This document shows, one piece after another, positions 50,567-58,115 of a stretch of DNA of 64,000 nt. The stretch lies in NCBI GenBank assembly GCA_020852815.1, contig JADZAN010000040.1, positions 1-64,000 on the forward strand. Direction: 5' to 3'. The stretch is from Gemmatimonadaceae bacterium (GTDB lineage Bacteria > Gemmatimonadota > Gemmatimonadetes > Gemmatimonadales > Gemmatimonadaceae). Numbering within the stretch: the first letter of the stretch is position 1; each line of letters starts with the position of its first letter. The position numbers and the translations under genes are program-made. The notes under the pieces are model-generated. The model had not been told where the DNA came from. It did no database searches and saw only the letters and a list, made by a program, of their open reading frames with translations.

Positions 50567-51040
50567 ATGACCGAACCCGCCGATCGTTTCGCCTTCGGCT
50601 CACTCCCCGACGAGACTGGGCTCCCGCCGGGGCTCCCTCTCGACGTGCGCATCCCCTCCGACGTGCGCTATATCGAGGGGGTCGTGGGGGTGGTGGCGCG
50701 CACCTGCGCGGCGCTGGCGTTCCCGGCGCGAGCCGTCAACCTGCAGGTGCCGGTGGCGCTCACCGAGGCGCTGTCCAACGCGATCCTCTACGGCAACGGC
50801 GCCGATACCTCCAAGCGCGTGAGGATTCGCGCCCTGATCGATGAACGGGCGCTCGTCATGGAGGTCTACGACGAGGGGAGCGGCTTCGACCTCACCGCCT
50901 GCCTCCACGACCCCACCGATCCGGAACAGCTCGAACGCGAGGATGGTCGCGGCCTCTTCCTCATGACGCGCCTCATGGACCGCGTGGAGCGCTTCTCCGA
51001 CGGCGGCAACGTGGTCCGCCTCACCCTGCACCGGTCATGA
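50567..51040 (+). CDS. Anti-sigma-factor serine kinase (RsbW/SpoIIAB-like HATPase)
   Basis: GHKL ATPase-type kinase expected to phosphorylate the STAS protein. The 157-residue product shows the N box ALTEALSNAILYGN, the G1 box VYDEGSGFDLT and the G2 box DGRGLFLMTRLMD. The first 30 residues are acidic and variable. A 125-bp gap separates it from the STAS gene, and it overlaps the phosphatase gene by 4 bp. No sigma factor gene is adjacent, so the target is unknown. Confidence 0.9.
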   Translation: MTEPADRFAFGSLPDETGLPPGLPLDVRIPSDVRYIEGVVGVVARTCAALAFPARAVNLQVPVALTEALSNAILYGNGADTSKRVRIRALIDERALVMEVYDEGSGFDLTACLHDPTDPEQLEREDGRGLFLMTRLMDRVERFSDGGNVVRLTLHRS

Positions 51041-52638
51041 GGGAACTCGTCGCCATCCTCGACCGATTCGAGGACGTGACCGGCGTCAAGGCCGTAGTCT
51101 GGACGCGCTCCGGCGACCGGGCTCCCATCGTCCCCGAGTACGGGGAGTGGAACGAGGCCGCCCCACGCGTCCTCGAACTCCTCGCCCCCGGCGCTCCGCC
51201 GGCCGAGATCGAGACGGACGACGGGATCCTCCTCGCCGGCGCCGTTCCCGGCCCGCGCCGCGCCTGGGTCAGCGTGGGGCCCTGCACGGGGCAGCGCAGC
51301 GAGCCAGCGGCCTGCCTCGAGTTCCTGCTCCCAATCGTTGGTCACTTCTTCCAGTCGGCGCTGGAGGTGGAGCACGCGGCGTACGAACTCGCCGAGCGGT
51401 ACGAGGAGATCAACCTCCTCTACACCACGAGCGAGATTCTCGGGCGCACCGTCTCGCTGGAGGAGGCGGCGGCGCGCATCCTCGAGGAAATCTGCGAGAC
51501 CGTGGGAGCGCGCCGCGCCGCGATCCTCGTGCACGATCGCGTCACCGACACGCTGCAGGTGGTGACCGCGCTCGGCTTCGAGGCCGCCGACGCCCCGCCC
51601 ATCGGGACGCAGGACCCCCACGCCGTCTCGGCCAGGGTGTTTCGCGAGCAGCGCGCGCTCATCCTCGAGCCGGGGGAGTATCCGTGCGAGGCCGAGTCGT
51701 TGTACCGCAAGGGCGGGCTCCTTTCGGTCCCGATCCTGTGGACCAACCCCAACCCCCACGGCGCCATCCCGTTAGGCGTGGTGAACCTCTCCGAACGCCG
51801 CACGGGTGAGCCGTTCAGCGCAGGCGACGAGAAGCTCGTCACCGCCATCGCCACGCAGATCGGGACGGCGATCCAGAACGCGCGCCTCGTCCGATCGTCG
51901 CTCGCCCAGCAGCGCTTGCAGCAGGAAATGCAGCTGGCTAACGATCTGCAGATGAAGCTCCTCCCCGACACGCGCCTCTTTGCGCCCGAGGCGCTGGTGT
52001 CGGCGCGCGTGGTCCCGGCCGACAGCGTGGGTGGCGACTTCTATCACCTGTTCCGGCTCGGCGATGGGAAGATCGGGGTGATGATCGGCGACGTCTCCAG
52101 CCACGGCTATCGTGCCGCCCTCATCATGGCGCTCGTCATGAGCGCTTCCTCCATCCACGCGCAGGCCAGCGACGATCCCGCCGTCATGCTCAACGCCCTG
52201 CTCGCCACGCTGCGTGAGGAGCTGGAGAGCACCGAGATGTTCATCTCGATCTTCTACGGCGTTCTGGACCCGCGGCACGCGACGATGCGATACGCCAACG
52301 CCGGGCATCCGCATGCCTTCGTCATGGACGCCGCCGGTGAGGTGGAGCGGCTCGCGGCGCTCGACCCGCCGCTCGGGATGAGTGCGCAGCACCCCTCGGG
52401 CAGGGAGCGTCCCTGGGCGCCCGGCACCGATGTCCTGCTCCTCTTCACCGATGGCATTGCCGACGCGCGCAACCGCCTCGACGTGCGACTGGGGGAAAAG
52501 CGCGTGCTGGACGTGGTGAAGGCGACGCGCACCGAGCACCCGGACGTGATCGTCGAACGCGTCTTCGGCGCGCTGCGTGCGCACGCCGGCGAGGCGATCC
52601 GGCGCGACGACCTCACGCTGCTCGTGGCGCGCACCTGA
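51037..52638 (+). CDS. GAF-PP2C protein phosphatase (RsbU/SpoIIE type)
   Basis: Serine phosphatase expected to dephosphorylate the STAS antagonist in response to a signal sensed by GAF. The 533-residue product has an N-terminal sensor-like region and a GAF domain (about residues 125-290; INLLYTTSEILGRTVSLEEA). A short coiled coil and a PP2C SpoIIE domain follow, with VGGDFYHLF, GVMIGDVSSHGYRAALIMAL, MRYANAGHPHAFVMD and LLLFTDGIADARN. ATGA overlap with the kinase gene. GTTAGGC at 51771 encodes Pro-Leu-Gly. Confidence 0.92.
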   Translation: MRELVAILDRFEDVTGVKAVVWTRSGDRAPIVPEYGEWNEAAPRVLELLAPGAPPAEIETDDGILLAGAVPGPRRAWVSVGPCTGQRSEPAACLEFLLPIVGHFFQSALEVEHAAYELAERYEEINLLYTTSEILGRTVSLEEAAARILEEICETVGARRAAILVHDRVTDTLQVVTALGFEAADAPPIGTQDPHAVSARVFREQRALILEPGEYPCEAESLYRKGGLLSVPILWTNPNPHGAIPLGVVNLSERRTGEPFSAGDEKLVTAIATQIGTAIQNARLVRSSLAQQRLQQEMQLANDLQMKLLPDTRLFAPEALVSARVVPADSVGGDFYHLFRLGDGKIGVMIGDVSSHGYRAALIMALVMSASSIHAQASDDPAVMLNALLATLREELESTEMFISIFYGVLDPRHATMRYANAGHPHAFVMDAAGEVERLAALDPPLGMSAQHPSGRERPWAPGTDVLLLFTDGIADARNRLDVRLGEKRVLDVVKATRTEHPDVIVERVFGALRAHAGEAIRRDDLTLLVART

Positions 52639-52667
52639 GCGCGAGCGCCCCCTTCACGGCGCGCCGC

Positions 52668-52673
52668 TAGCTT
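52668..52673 (+). promoter_or_regulatory. -10 element of rsmA, possible leaderless mRNA
   Basis: TAGCTT lies 5 nt before the rsmA ATG (52679). No clear -35 hexamer is seen 17-18 bp upstream, so this is a weaker case than hrcA or the heptose kinase gene. Confidence 0.35.
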
Positions 52674-52678
52674 TCGGG

Positions 52679-53491
52679 ATGCCGCAACGACCGTCGCTTC
52701 CGCCGGCGCGCAAGCGCCTCGGGCAGCACTTCCTCACCGATCGCACGGCGCTCGAGCGCATCGTGCAGGCAGTCGATCCGCGCCCTGGCGAGACGATCGT
52801 GGAGATCGGCCCGGGGCGGGGAGCGCTCACCGACCTCCTCGCGCAGCGCGCGGAACGCCTGGTGTGCGTGGAGGTCGATCCGCTGCTCGTCCCCGTCTTG
52901 CGGGCGCGATACGCCGACCGCCCGCATGTCTCGATCGTCGAAGGCGACGTGCTCGACGTGGAGCTGCCGTCGCTGGCACCGGGGGCGTGGGCGCTGGTGG
53001 GAAACGTCCCGTACTACATCACCACCCCCATCATCTTCCAGGCGCTGCGCTCGCCCCGGCCGTTGCGCATGGTCTTCCTGGTCCAGCGTGAGGTAGCGGA
53101 GCGTGTCGCCGCCCCGCCCGGGAGCGAGGCGTACGGCGCGCTCTCGGTCAACGTGCAGGCGCTGGCCAGCGCCGAGGTGGTGGCGAGGGTCCCGGCCGGT
53201 GCCTTCCATCCGCGCCCCAAGGTCGACTCAGCCATCCTGCGGCTGGTGCCGCGGCCCGACCCGGTGGTGCGGCCCGACGAGGAGGCCGCCTTCGCGCGCA
53301 TGGTGCAAGCGGCCTTTGGCCAGCGCCGCAAGCAGATGCGGCGCGTGGTGCGCGAGCTGTTCTCCCTGGGCGCCGCCGAGGCGGAGGCGTTGCTGGCGAA
53401 ATGCGCGATCGACGTGGCCGTGCGCCCGGAGACGCTCTCGAGCGAGGAATTCGCGCGCGTCCTGCGCGCCGGCGCTGCTGTGAAGGGTTAG
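52679..53491 (+). CDS. rsmA: 16S rRNA dimethyladenosine transferase RsmA (KsgA)
   Basis: Dimethylates A1518 and A1519 of 16S rRNA, a late check in 30S assembly. The 270-residue product has ARKRLGQHFLTDR, motif I VEIGPGRGALTDLLAQ, the catalytic LVGNVPYYITTPIIF, and AFHPRPKVDSAILRL. ATG 52679 gives a short lead; the frame is open upstream into the phosphatase gene. It converges on rex with only 16 bp between stops, and no terminator is visible there. Confidence 0.96.
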   Translation: MPQRPSLPPARKRLGQHFLTDRTALERIVQAVDPRPGETIVEIGPGRGALTDLLAQRAERLVCVEVDPLLVPVLRARYADRPHVSIVEGDVLDVELPSLAPGAWALVGNVPYYITTPIIFQALRSPRPLRMVFLVQREVAERVAAPPGSEAYGALSVNVQALASAEVVARVPAGAFHPRPKVDSAILRLVPRPDPVVRPDEEAAFARMVQAAFGQRRKQMRRVVRELFSLGAAEAEALLAKCAIDVAVRPETLSSEEFARVLRAGAAVKG

Positions 53492-53507
53492 GGGCGGGCG
53501 GAACGAC

Positions 53508-54155
53508 TCAGGCCGCGCCGTCGACGCCGTTGCGGTCGCGATTGGCGAGGGCGTAGCTGAGCCCCTCCAGCTCCATCGCCATGTTCACGTTGCGCACCGT
53601 CACCTCGGCCGGCAGCTGCAACTGCACGGGGGCGAAGTTGAGGATCGCGCGGACGCCGGCGGCCGCCAGCCGGTCGGCTACCTGCTGCGCCTGCGGCCCC
53701 GGGACGGTGAGGACCGCGATGTCGGGCTGTTCGAGCGAGAGGTCTCCCTCCAGCACCGCGATGTCGCGCACGATCTGGTCTTCCCACCGCGTGCCGATCT
53801 TGCGCGGATCGGCGTCGTAGACCGCCATGACGTGGAAGCCGCGCTGCTTGAAGCCGCGGTACTGCGCGAGGGCGGTCCCGATCTTCCCGGCACCGATGAT
53901 CATCACGCGCCACTCGCGGTCGAGCCCCAGGATGTCGCGCAGCGCCGCGGTCAGTTCGGCGGCCGGGTATCCCAGGCCGCGCTTGCCGAACGAGCCAAAG
54001 AAAGAGAGGTCCTTCCGTACCTGCGCCGACGTGGTTCCGCCGCGCCGCGCCAACTCCTCGCTGGAGATGGTGAGCATGCCGCGCTGCACCGAATCCTCCA
54101 CGAAGCGGAGGTAGACGGAGAGGCGTCGGACGGTGCTGTCGGCGATACGTTTCAC
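53508..54155 (-). CDS. rex: Redox-sensing transcriptional repressor Rex
   Basis: Represses fermentation and respiration genes; NADH binding releases it from DNA. The 215-residue product has the N-terminal winged helix (RRLSVYLRFVEDSVQRGMLT, RGGTTSAQVRKDLSFFGSFG) and a Rossmann domain with MIIGAGKIGTALAQYRGF. A C-terminal helix for domain swapping completes it. The GTG start at 54155 lies 12 nt after a perfect Rex operator, which predicts autoregulation. It faces the end of rsmA. Confidence 0.96.
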   Translation of the reverse strand: MKRIADSTVRRLSVYLRFVEDSVQRGMLTISSEELARRGGTTSAQVRKDLSFFGSFGKRGLGYPAAELTAALRDILGLDREWRVMIIGAGKIGTALAQYRGFKQRGFHVMAVYDADPRKIGTRWEDQIVRDIAVLEGDLSLEQPDIAVLTVPGPQAQQVADRLAAAGVRAILNFAPVQLQLPAEVTVRNVNMAMELEGLSYALANRDRNGVDGAA

Positions 54156-54167
54156 AGTGGGTGATGC

Positions 54168-54185
54168 TTGTGAATTCGTTCACAA
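54168..54185. promoter_or_regulatory. Rex operator upstream of rex
   Basis: TTGTGAATTCGTTCACAA is a perfect 7-bp inverted repeat (TTGTGAA-N4-TTCACAA), identical to the published Rex consensus half-sites. On the minus strand a -10 candidate TAGTTT (54189-54184) overlaps its edge, so bound Rex would block transcription of its own gene. Confidence 0.9.
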
Positions 54186-54264
54186 ACTAAACCCTCCCCA
54201 CATCCCCCACCAGCCAAACTGAGCCCGCACGCGGGGAAAGCACGGTCGAAGCAGTCGCGCCGAC

Positions 54265-54319
54265 GCGTGAGCGCGCGCTCGGCGCGAGAGCGCGCACTCG
54301 GCGCGAGAGCGCGCACTCG
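54265..54319 (+). repeat. 19-bp GC-rich tandem repeat between rex and the DnaQ-like gene
   Basis: Two identical 19-bp units GCGCGAGAGCGCGCACTCG (54282-54300, 54301-54319) follow a diverged 17-bp copy (54265-54281). The 350-bp region between rex and the DnaQ-like gene otherwise holds the Rex operator and a -10 candidate TACCTT at 54423-54428. Confidence 0.75.
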
Positions 54320-54505
54320 GCGCGCGCCGTGGGCCCGGGTGCTCGATACGGCGCCAGCGTGGCGGCGGCGGTGCGCGGACTCTCCCCCCCGCGCGCGCCG
54401 TCACGGGGACGCGGAAACGGCTTACCTTGTCGCGATGCGCGGTTCCCTCGGCCTGTCTTTCGCTCGCCCTGTCGCGACGTTTCGTCTCACGCCGAGCGCG
54501 CGAGC

Positions 54506-55453
54506 ATGAGGGGGATAGAAGCCCGCACCCCGGATTCCCTTCTGCTCGTGCGCGCGCGCGAGGCGCTCGCCGCCGGGCCGCTCGACGCCGTTACCCTGAT
54601 GGAGCGCGTTTGTGCGCTGCCGTCCGCGCCGCCTACGGTCGCGGAGCGGCTCGCCGACGCGTTGTTCGGGCGACATCCCGGCTTTGCGCGCGATGGCGGC
54701 GGGCGCTGGACGCTCGTCGTACCGATCCCCGACGACAACGGCGTGCAGGCGACGGCGCGCGTGCGCACGGTGCGCGAGCGGCGGCAGGAAGCGAGCGGCG
54801 CCATCGAGCGTGACGATGTCCCGCTGCGCGACCTCTCCTTTGCGGTCGTCGACGTGGAGACGACGGGGACGTCTCCCGCGCAGCGCGACCGCGTCACCGA
54901 GATCGCCATCGTGCACGTGACGGGGGGCGAGGTGCGCGACCTCTACGAGACGCTCGTGAATCCCGAACGGAGCATCCCGCCAGCGATCGTCGCGCTCACG
55001 CGCATCACCGACGAGATGGTGAGCCGGGCGCCGCGCTTCCGCGATGTGGCGCACGACGTGGTGGGGCGCTTGCGCGAGCGCGTCTTCGTGGCGCACAACG
55101 TCTCGTTCGACTGGCGCTTCGTGTCGCATGAGGTGCAGCGCGCCGCGGGCGTGTCGCTGGTTGGCGAACAACTGTGCACGGTTCGCCTGGCGCGTCACCT
55201 GCTGCCGCACCTGCCGCGGCGCAACCTGGACTCGGTGACGCACCACTTCGGGATCGACATCGGGGCACGCCACCGTGCGGCGGGCGACGCCCTGGCCACG
55301 GCGCACGTGCTCGTGCGGTTGTTGCGGCTGGCGGAGGAGCGCGGGGCGCTCACCTGGCGCGAGCTCGATGCGCTGCTGCACCGCGGGCGTGCCCGCACAT
55401 CGCGCCGGCGAAGTGCCATGCCGCGCGGCGTCGACATCGACCCCACCGTCTGA
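54506..55453 (+). CDS. DnaQ-like DEDDh 3'-5' exonuclease
   Basis: DNA polymerase III epsilon-like exonuclease, 315 residues. All three motifs are present: ExoI FAVVDVETTGTSPAQRDRVTE, ExoII FVAHNVSFDWRFV, and ExoIII with HRAAGDALATAHVL (His and Asp). The first 105 residues form an extra domain that looks like a winged helix (RAREALAAGPLDAVTLMERV, TVAERLADALFGRHPGFARD, GGGRWTLVV). It may be the proofreading subunit or a stand-alone nuclease. No dnaE is near, so the symbol is left blank. The ATG overlaps a 24-codon frame that starts at 54435. Confidence 0.88.
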   Translation: MRGIEARTPDSLLLVRAREALAAGPLDAVTLMERVCALPSAPPTVAERLADALFGRHPGFARDGGGRWTLVVPIPDDNGVQATARVRTVRERRQEASGAIERDDVPLRDLSFAVVDVETTGTSPAQRDRVTEIAIVHVTGGEVRDLYETLVNPERSIPPAIVALTRITDEMVSRAPRFRDVAHDVVGRLRERVFVAHNVSFDWRFVSHEVQRAAGVSLVGEQLCTVRLARHLLPHLPRRNLDSVTHHFGIDIGARHRAAGDALATAHVLVRLLRLAEERGALTWRELDALLHRGRARTSRRRSAMPRGVDIDPTV

Positions 55454-55460
55454 ACGAGGT

Positions 55461-55478
55461 AGGGGGAGGGGGAGGGGG
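55461..55478 (+). repeat. AGGGGG hexamer repeat (G-rich tract)
   Basis: Three AGGGGG units directly after the DnaQ-like gene. Three G5 runs in a row come close to a G-quadruplex motif. The rest of 55479-55651 is GC-rich spacer with no gene or signal that I can support. Confidence 0.6.
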
Positions 55479-55651
55479 AGTGCGTCAGCTCGCGGCCGTC
55501 GGCCGTGGCCGGGCTCTCCGCGATGAGGCCGTTGTGGCGCTCGCGCCTCCCGGAACTGGACGCGGCCCGCCACGTTGGGCGCGGGGGGCGCGCGGTGGGG
55601 GACGGGTGCCCCCCCAGGGCGCTGCCGAAGCGACGAATGTGCCGCTACCGG

Positions 55652-55681
55652 TTGACCTCCTAACCCCATGTCGCTTAGGTT
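55652..55681 (+). promoter_or_regulatory. Promoter of the infC-rpmI-rplT operon
   Basis: TTGACC (55652-55657), an 18-bp spacer and TAGGTT (55676-55681, followed by TTTTC). The predicted start of transcription is near 55689, leaving a leader of about 206 nt before infC. Confidence 0.7.
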
Positions 55682-55688
55682 TTTCGGA

Positions 55689-55894
55689 CAATTCGGCAAG
55701 CAGGGTCTTCGGGCCCTCACCCTCTGGCGCTCGGCGACGAGCAGCTGCAGGAGTCTCGTCAAGACGGCGCCGCCTCACAGGATGAGGGCGGATGGTCGTG
55801 TGTTGCGGACTCCAGAGGAGTCCGCATTTGTTTTTCCCGTGACGGCGAGACGTCGTTCGACGCGGGGTCAAACCCTCGGAAGGAGTTCGGACCT
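55689..55894 (+). ncRNA. Structured leader of the infC operon with attenuator
   Basis: The leader contains a UUCG-capped hairpin (stem AGGGTC/GGCCCT at 55702-55717) and a second hairpin GACGAG/CTCGTC (55736-55760). It also holds a full intrinsic terminator (55804-55835). GGAGTC at 55750-55755 can pair with GACTCC of the terminator stem, so an antiterminator fold is possible. By analogy with the Bacillus infC operon, ribosomal protein L20 is a candidate ligand. The family membership is not shown. Confidence 0.55.
55804..55835 (+). terminator. Intrinsic terminator (attenuator) in the infC leader
   Basis: A 10-bp perfect stem TGCGGACTCC (55804-55813) and GGAGTCCGCA (55817-55826) with an AGA loop, followed at once by TTTGTTTTT (55827-55835). 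It lies between the infC promoter and infC, so full-length operon mRNA requires readthrough. It could also end upstream transcripts. Confidence 0.85.
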
Positions 55895-56410
55895 ATTCAG
55901 GACAACACGAAGCGCATTCGCGTCAACCGCCAGATTCGCATCAGCCCGGTCCGCGTCATCGGTGCCGACGGGAGCCAGATGGGCATCATGGAGGTTGATC
56001 GGGCCCTGGCCCTCGCCGAGGAGTCGGGTCTCGACCTGGTGGAAGTCGCTGCCACCGCTCGCCCGCCCGTCGTCCGCGTAATGGACTACGGCAAGTTCAA
56101 GTTCGAACAAGCCAAACAGGCGCGGCAGGCGAAGAAGAAGCAGCACGTGATCGAGCTCAAGGAAGTGAAGTTCCGTCCTGGGATCGAGGAACACGATTTC
56201 GACACCAAGGTTCGACATGCGCGCCGTTTCCTTGGCGAGGGGAACAAGGTCAAGGTGACGCTGATGTTTCGCGGGCGGCAGATTGCCCACCCGGAACTCG
56301 GCTTCGCAGTGGTAGAGCGGGTTTCGCAGCAGCTTGCCGACGTCGCCAAGACGGAGAGCTCCGCGAAGATGGAAGGGAAGTCCCTAACGATGATCCTGGT
56401 ACCGAAGTGA
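55895..56410 (+). CDS. infC: Translation initiation factor IF-3 (AUU start)
   Basis: Keeps ribosomal subunits apart and proofreads start codons. The 171-residue product shows the IF-3 N-domain ([34 protein letters not shown]), [19 protein letters not shown], and the C-domain ([20 protein letters not shown]). The ATT at 55895 is taken as start because GGAAGGAG (55878-55885) lies 9 nt upstream. The frame from there gives exactly the expected N-terminus, while the first ATG (55979) would delete 28 conserved residues. An AUU start is the known basis of IF-3 self-control. rpmI follows after 7 bp. Confidence 0.95.
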   Translation: MQDNTKRIRVNRQIRISPVRVIGADGSQMGIMEVDRALALAEESGLDLVEVAATARPPVVRVMDYGKFKFEQAKQARQAKKKQHVIELKEVKFRPGIEEHDFDTKVRHARRFLGEGNKVKVTLMFRGRQIAHPELGFAVVERVSQQLADVAKTESSAKMEGKSLTMILVPK

Positions 56411-56417
56411 GCTGACG

Positions 56418-56615
56418 ATGCCCAAAATGAAGACCCACAAGGGCGCGAAGAAGCGCTTCTCCGTCACTGCGTCGGGGAAGGTTCGCCGCCTGAAGGCCAA
56501 CAAGAGCCACATCCTCACCAAGAAGGACGCCCGTCGGAAGCGCCGGCTGCGCCGTCCCACCACCGTCGCGACCAACGGGGAGGCGAAGGTTCTCAAGCGC
56601 CTCATCCAGGCGTAA
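56418..56615 (+). CDS. rpmI: 50S ribosomal protein L35
   Basis: Small basic protein of the large ribosomal subunit, 65 residues. It has the family opening [20 protein letters not shown] and the Lys/Arg-rich [20 protein letters not shown]. It sits between infC and rplT in the standard operon. Confidence 0.98.
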   Translation: MPKMKTHKGAKKRFSVTASGKVRRLKANKSHILTKKDARRKRRLRRPTTVATNGEAKVLKRLIQA

Positions 56616-56627
56616 GGAGAGAGAGCG

Positions 56628-56996
56628 ATGCCACGCGTCAAATCCAATGTGGTGCGCCTGAAGCGCAAGAAGCAGGTCATGAAGGCCGCGCGCGGCTATT
56701 TCGGCGCGCGCTCCAAGCTGTGGCGTCCGGCCAAGGAGTCGGTCGAGCGCGGCTGGCGGTACGCGTACCGCGACCGTCGCAACAAGAAGCGCGACTTCCG
56801 TCGTCTGTGGATCGTGCGTATCAACGCCGCGGCCCACCTCAACGGGATGAACTACAGCACCTTCATGAACGGCCTGATGAAGGCCGGGATCGAGGTTGAC
56901 CGGAAGATCCTGGCCGACCTGGCGGTGCACGACGAAGCGGCGTTTACCGCGCTCGCCGAGAAGGCCCGCGCTGCGCTGGCGACTGCCGTCGCGTAA
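56628..56996 (+). CDS. rplT: 50S ribosomal protein L20
   Basis: Early-binding large-subunit assembly protein, 122 residues; in other bacteria it also represses its own operon. Visible are [38 protein letters not shown] and [27 protein letters not shown] precedes the ATG. A strong terminator follows. Confidence 0.98.
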   Translation: MPRVKSNVVRLKRKKQVMKAARGYFGARSKLWRPAKESVERGWRYAYRDRRNKKRDFRRLWIVRINAAAHLNGMNYSTFMNGLMKAGIEVDRKILADLAVHDEAAFTALAEKARAALATAVA

Positions 56997-57015
56997 GATC
57001 AACGCCACAGTGGTT

Positions 57016-57059
57016 CGGCGGCAGCGCGACGCGAGTCGCGCCTGCCGCCGTTCTTTTTT
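57016..57059 (+). terminator. Terminator of the infC-rpmI-rplT operon
   Basis: A stem of about 15 bp (CGGCGGCAGCGCGAC at 57016-57030 with GTCGCG-C-CTGCCGCCG at 57035-57050, one bulged C) is followed by TTCTTTTTT (57051-57059). A textbook intrinsic terminator. Confidence 0.92.
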
Positions 57060-57095
57060 CCCGTCCCGACTTCCCACTCCTGCATCGGTCACCTC

Positions 57096-58106
57096 GTGAC
57101 GCTTGACGAGTTCCTCCTGAAGGTCGAGGCCCTGCGCGCCGACGCCCTGCGCGATGCCGCGCACGCGGCGGATGCCGCGGCCTGGACCGAGACCCGCAAC
57201 GCACTGCTCGGGCGCAAGTCCGGGCGCCTGACCGAGGTGATGGCGCTCCTCCCCACGCTCCCCGCGGAGGAACGGCGGGGGGCCGGCGCCGCCATCAACG
57301 CCCTCAAGCAGGAGGTCGAGGCGGCGCTCGAGGCACGCAAGGGCGAGTTGGAGTCGGCGGCCCCGCGCGGGACGCAACTCGACCTCACCATGCCCGCGCG
57401 CACCACATGGCGCGGCGCGGTGCACCCGGTCTCGCTCGTCATCGACGAGATCTGCGACATCTTTCGCGAGTTGGGCTTCACCGTCGCGTTAGGCCCCGAA
57501 GCAGAGTCGCCGTGGTACAACTTCACGGCGCTCAACTTCCCCGACAACCACCCGGCAATGGACATGCACGACACCTTGTACCTGGCGGATGGCGGCGTGC
57601 TGCGCACGCATACGTCGCCGGTGCAGGTGCGCACGCTGCAGTCGTATGCGCCGCCGGTGCGCGTCCTCGCGCCGGGCAACGTCTATCGCCGCGACTTCTT
57701 CGACGCCACGCACGCCCCCGCCTTTGCGCAGTTGGAGGGGCTCGCCATCGACGAGGGGATCACCTTCGCCGACCTCAAGGCGACGCTGGCGCACTTTGCC
57801 CGCGCCTTCTACGGCAAGCGCACGCCCACGCGCCTCGTCCCGTCGTACTTCCCCTTCACCGAGCCGTCGGGGCAGATGGAAGTCTTCTTCGATGTGGGCG
57901 ATGGGCGCGGCGCGCGCTGGATCGAGATCATGGGGTGCGGGCTCGTGCACCCGGCGGTGCTCGAGTCGGCGGGGCTCGACAGCGAGAAGTACTCCGGTTG
58001 GGCCTTCGGGATGGGACCGGCGCGCATCGCCATGTCGCGCTTCTCCCTCACCGACATCCGCCTGCTCTACGATTCCGACGTCCGCTTCCTCGAACAGTTC
58101 GCCTGA
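57096..58106 (+). CDS. pheS: Phenylalanyl-tRNA synthetase alpha subunit
   Basis: Catalytic alpha chain of the (alpha-beta)2 enzyme. The 336-residue product has the N-terminal coiled coil (residues 1-85), then class II motifs. These include HPVSLVIDEICDIFRELGF, RTHTSPVQVRTLQSYAPPVR, the PSYFPFTEPSGQMEVFFD stretch and the motif 3 region FGMGPARIAMSRF. The GTG start lies 36 nt after the rplT terminator. No obvious separate promoter was found. Confidence 0.97.
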   Translation: MTLDEFLLKVEALRADALRDAAHAADAAAWTETRNALLGRKSGRLTEVMALLPTLPAEERRGAGAAINALKQEVEAALEARKGELESAAPRGTQLDLTMPARTTWRGAVHPVSLVIDEICDIFRELGFTVALGPEAESPWYNFTALNFPDNHPAMDMHDTLYLADGGVLRTHTSPVQVRTLQSYAPPVRVLAPGNVYRRDFFDATHAPAFAQLEGLAIDEGITFADLKATLAHFARAFYGKRTPTRLVPSYFPFTEPSGQMEVFFDVGDGRGARWIEIMGCGLVHPAVLESAGLDSEKYSGWAFGMGPARIAMSRFSLTDIRLLYDSDVRFLEQFA

Positions 58107-58115
58107 TCGCCGCCG

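Noticed and set aside
53492-53507. Terminator between convergent rsmA and rex
   Set aside because: Only 16 bp separate the stops and no hairpin with a T-run is visible.
55668-56081. Open frame starting at the infC promoter and running into infC
   Set aside because: It overlaps the -10 element, crosses the terminator and is out of frame with IF-3. The composition is that of a shadow frame.
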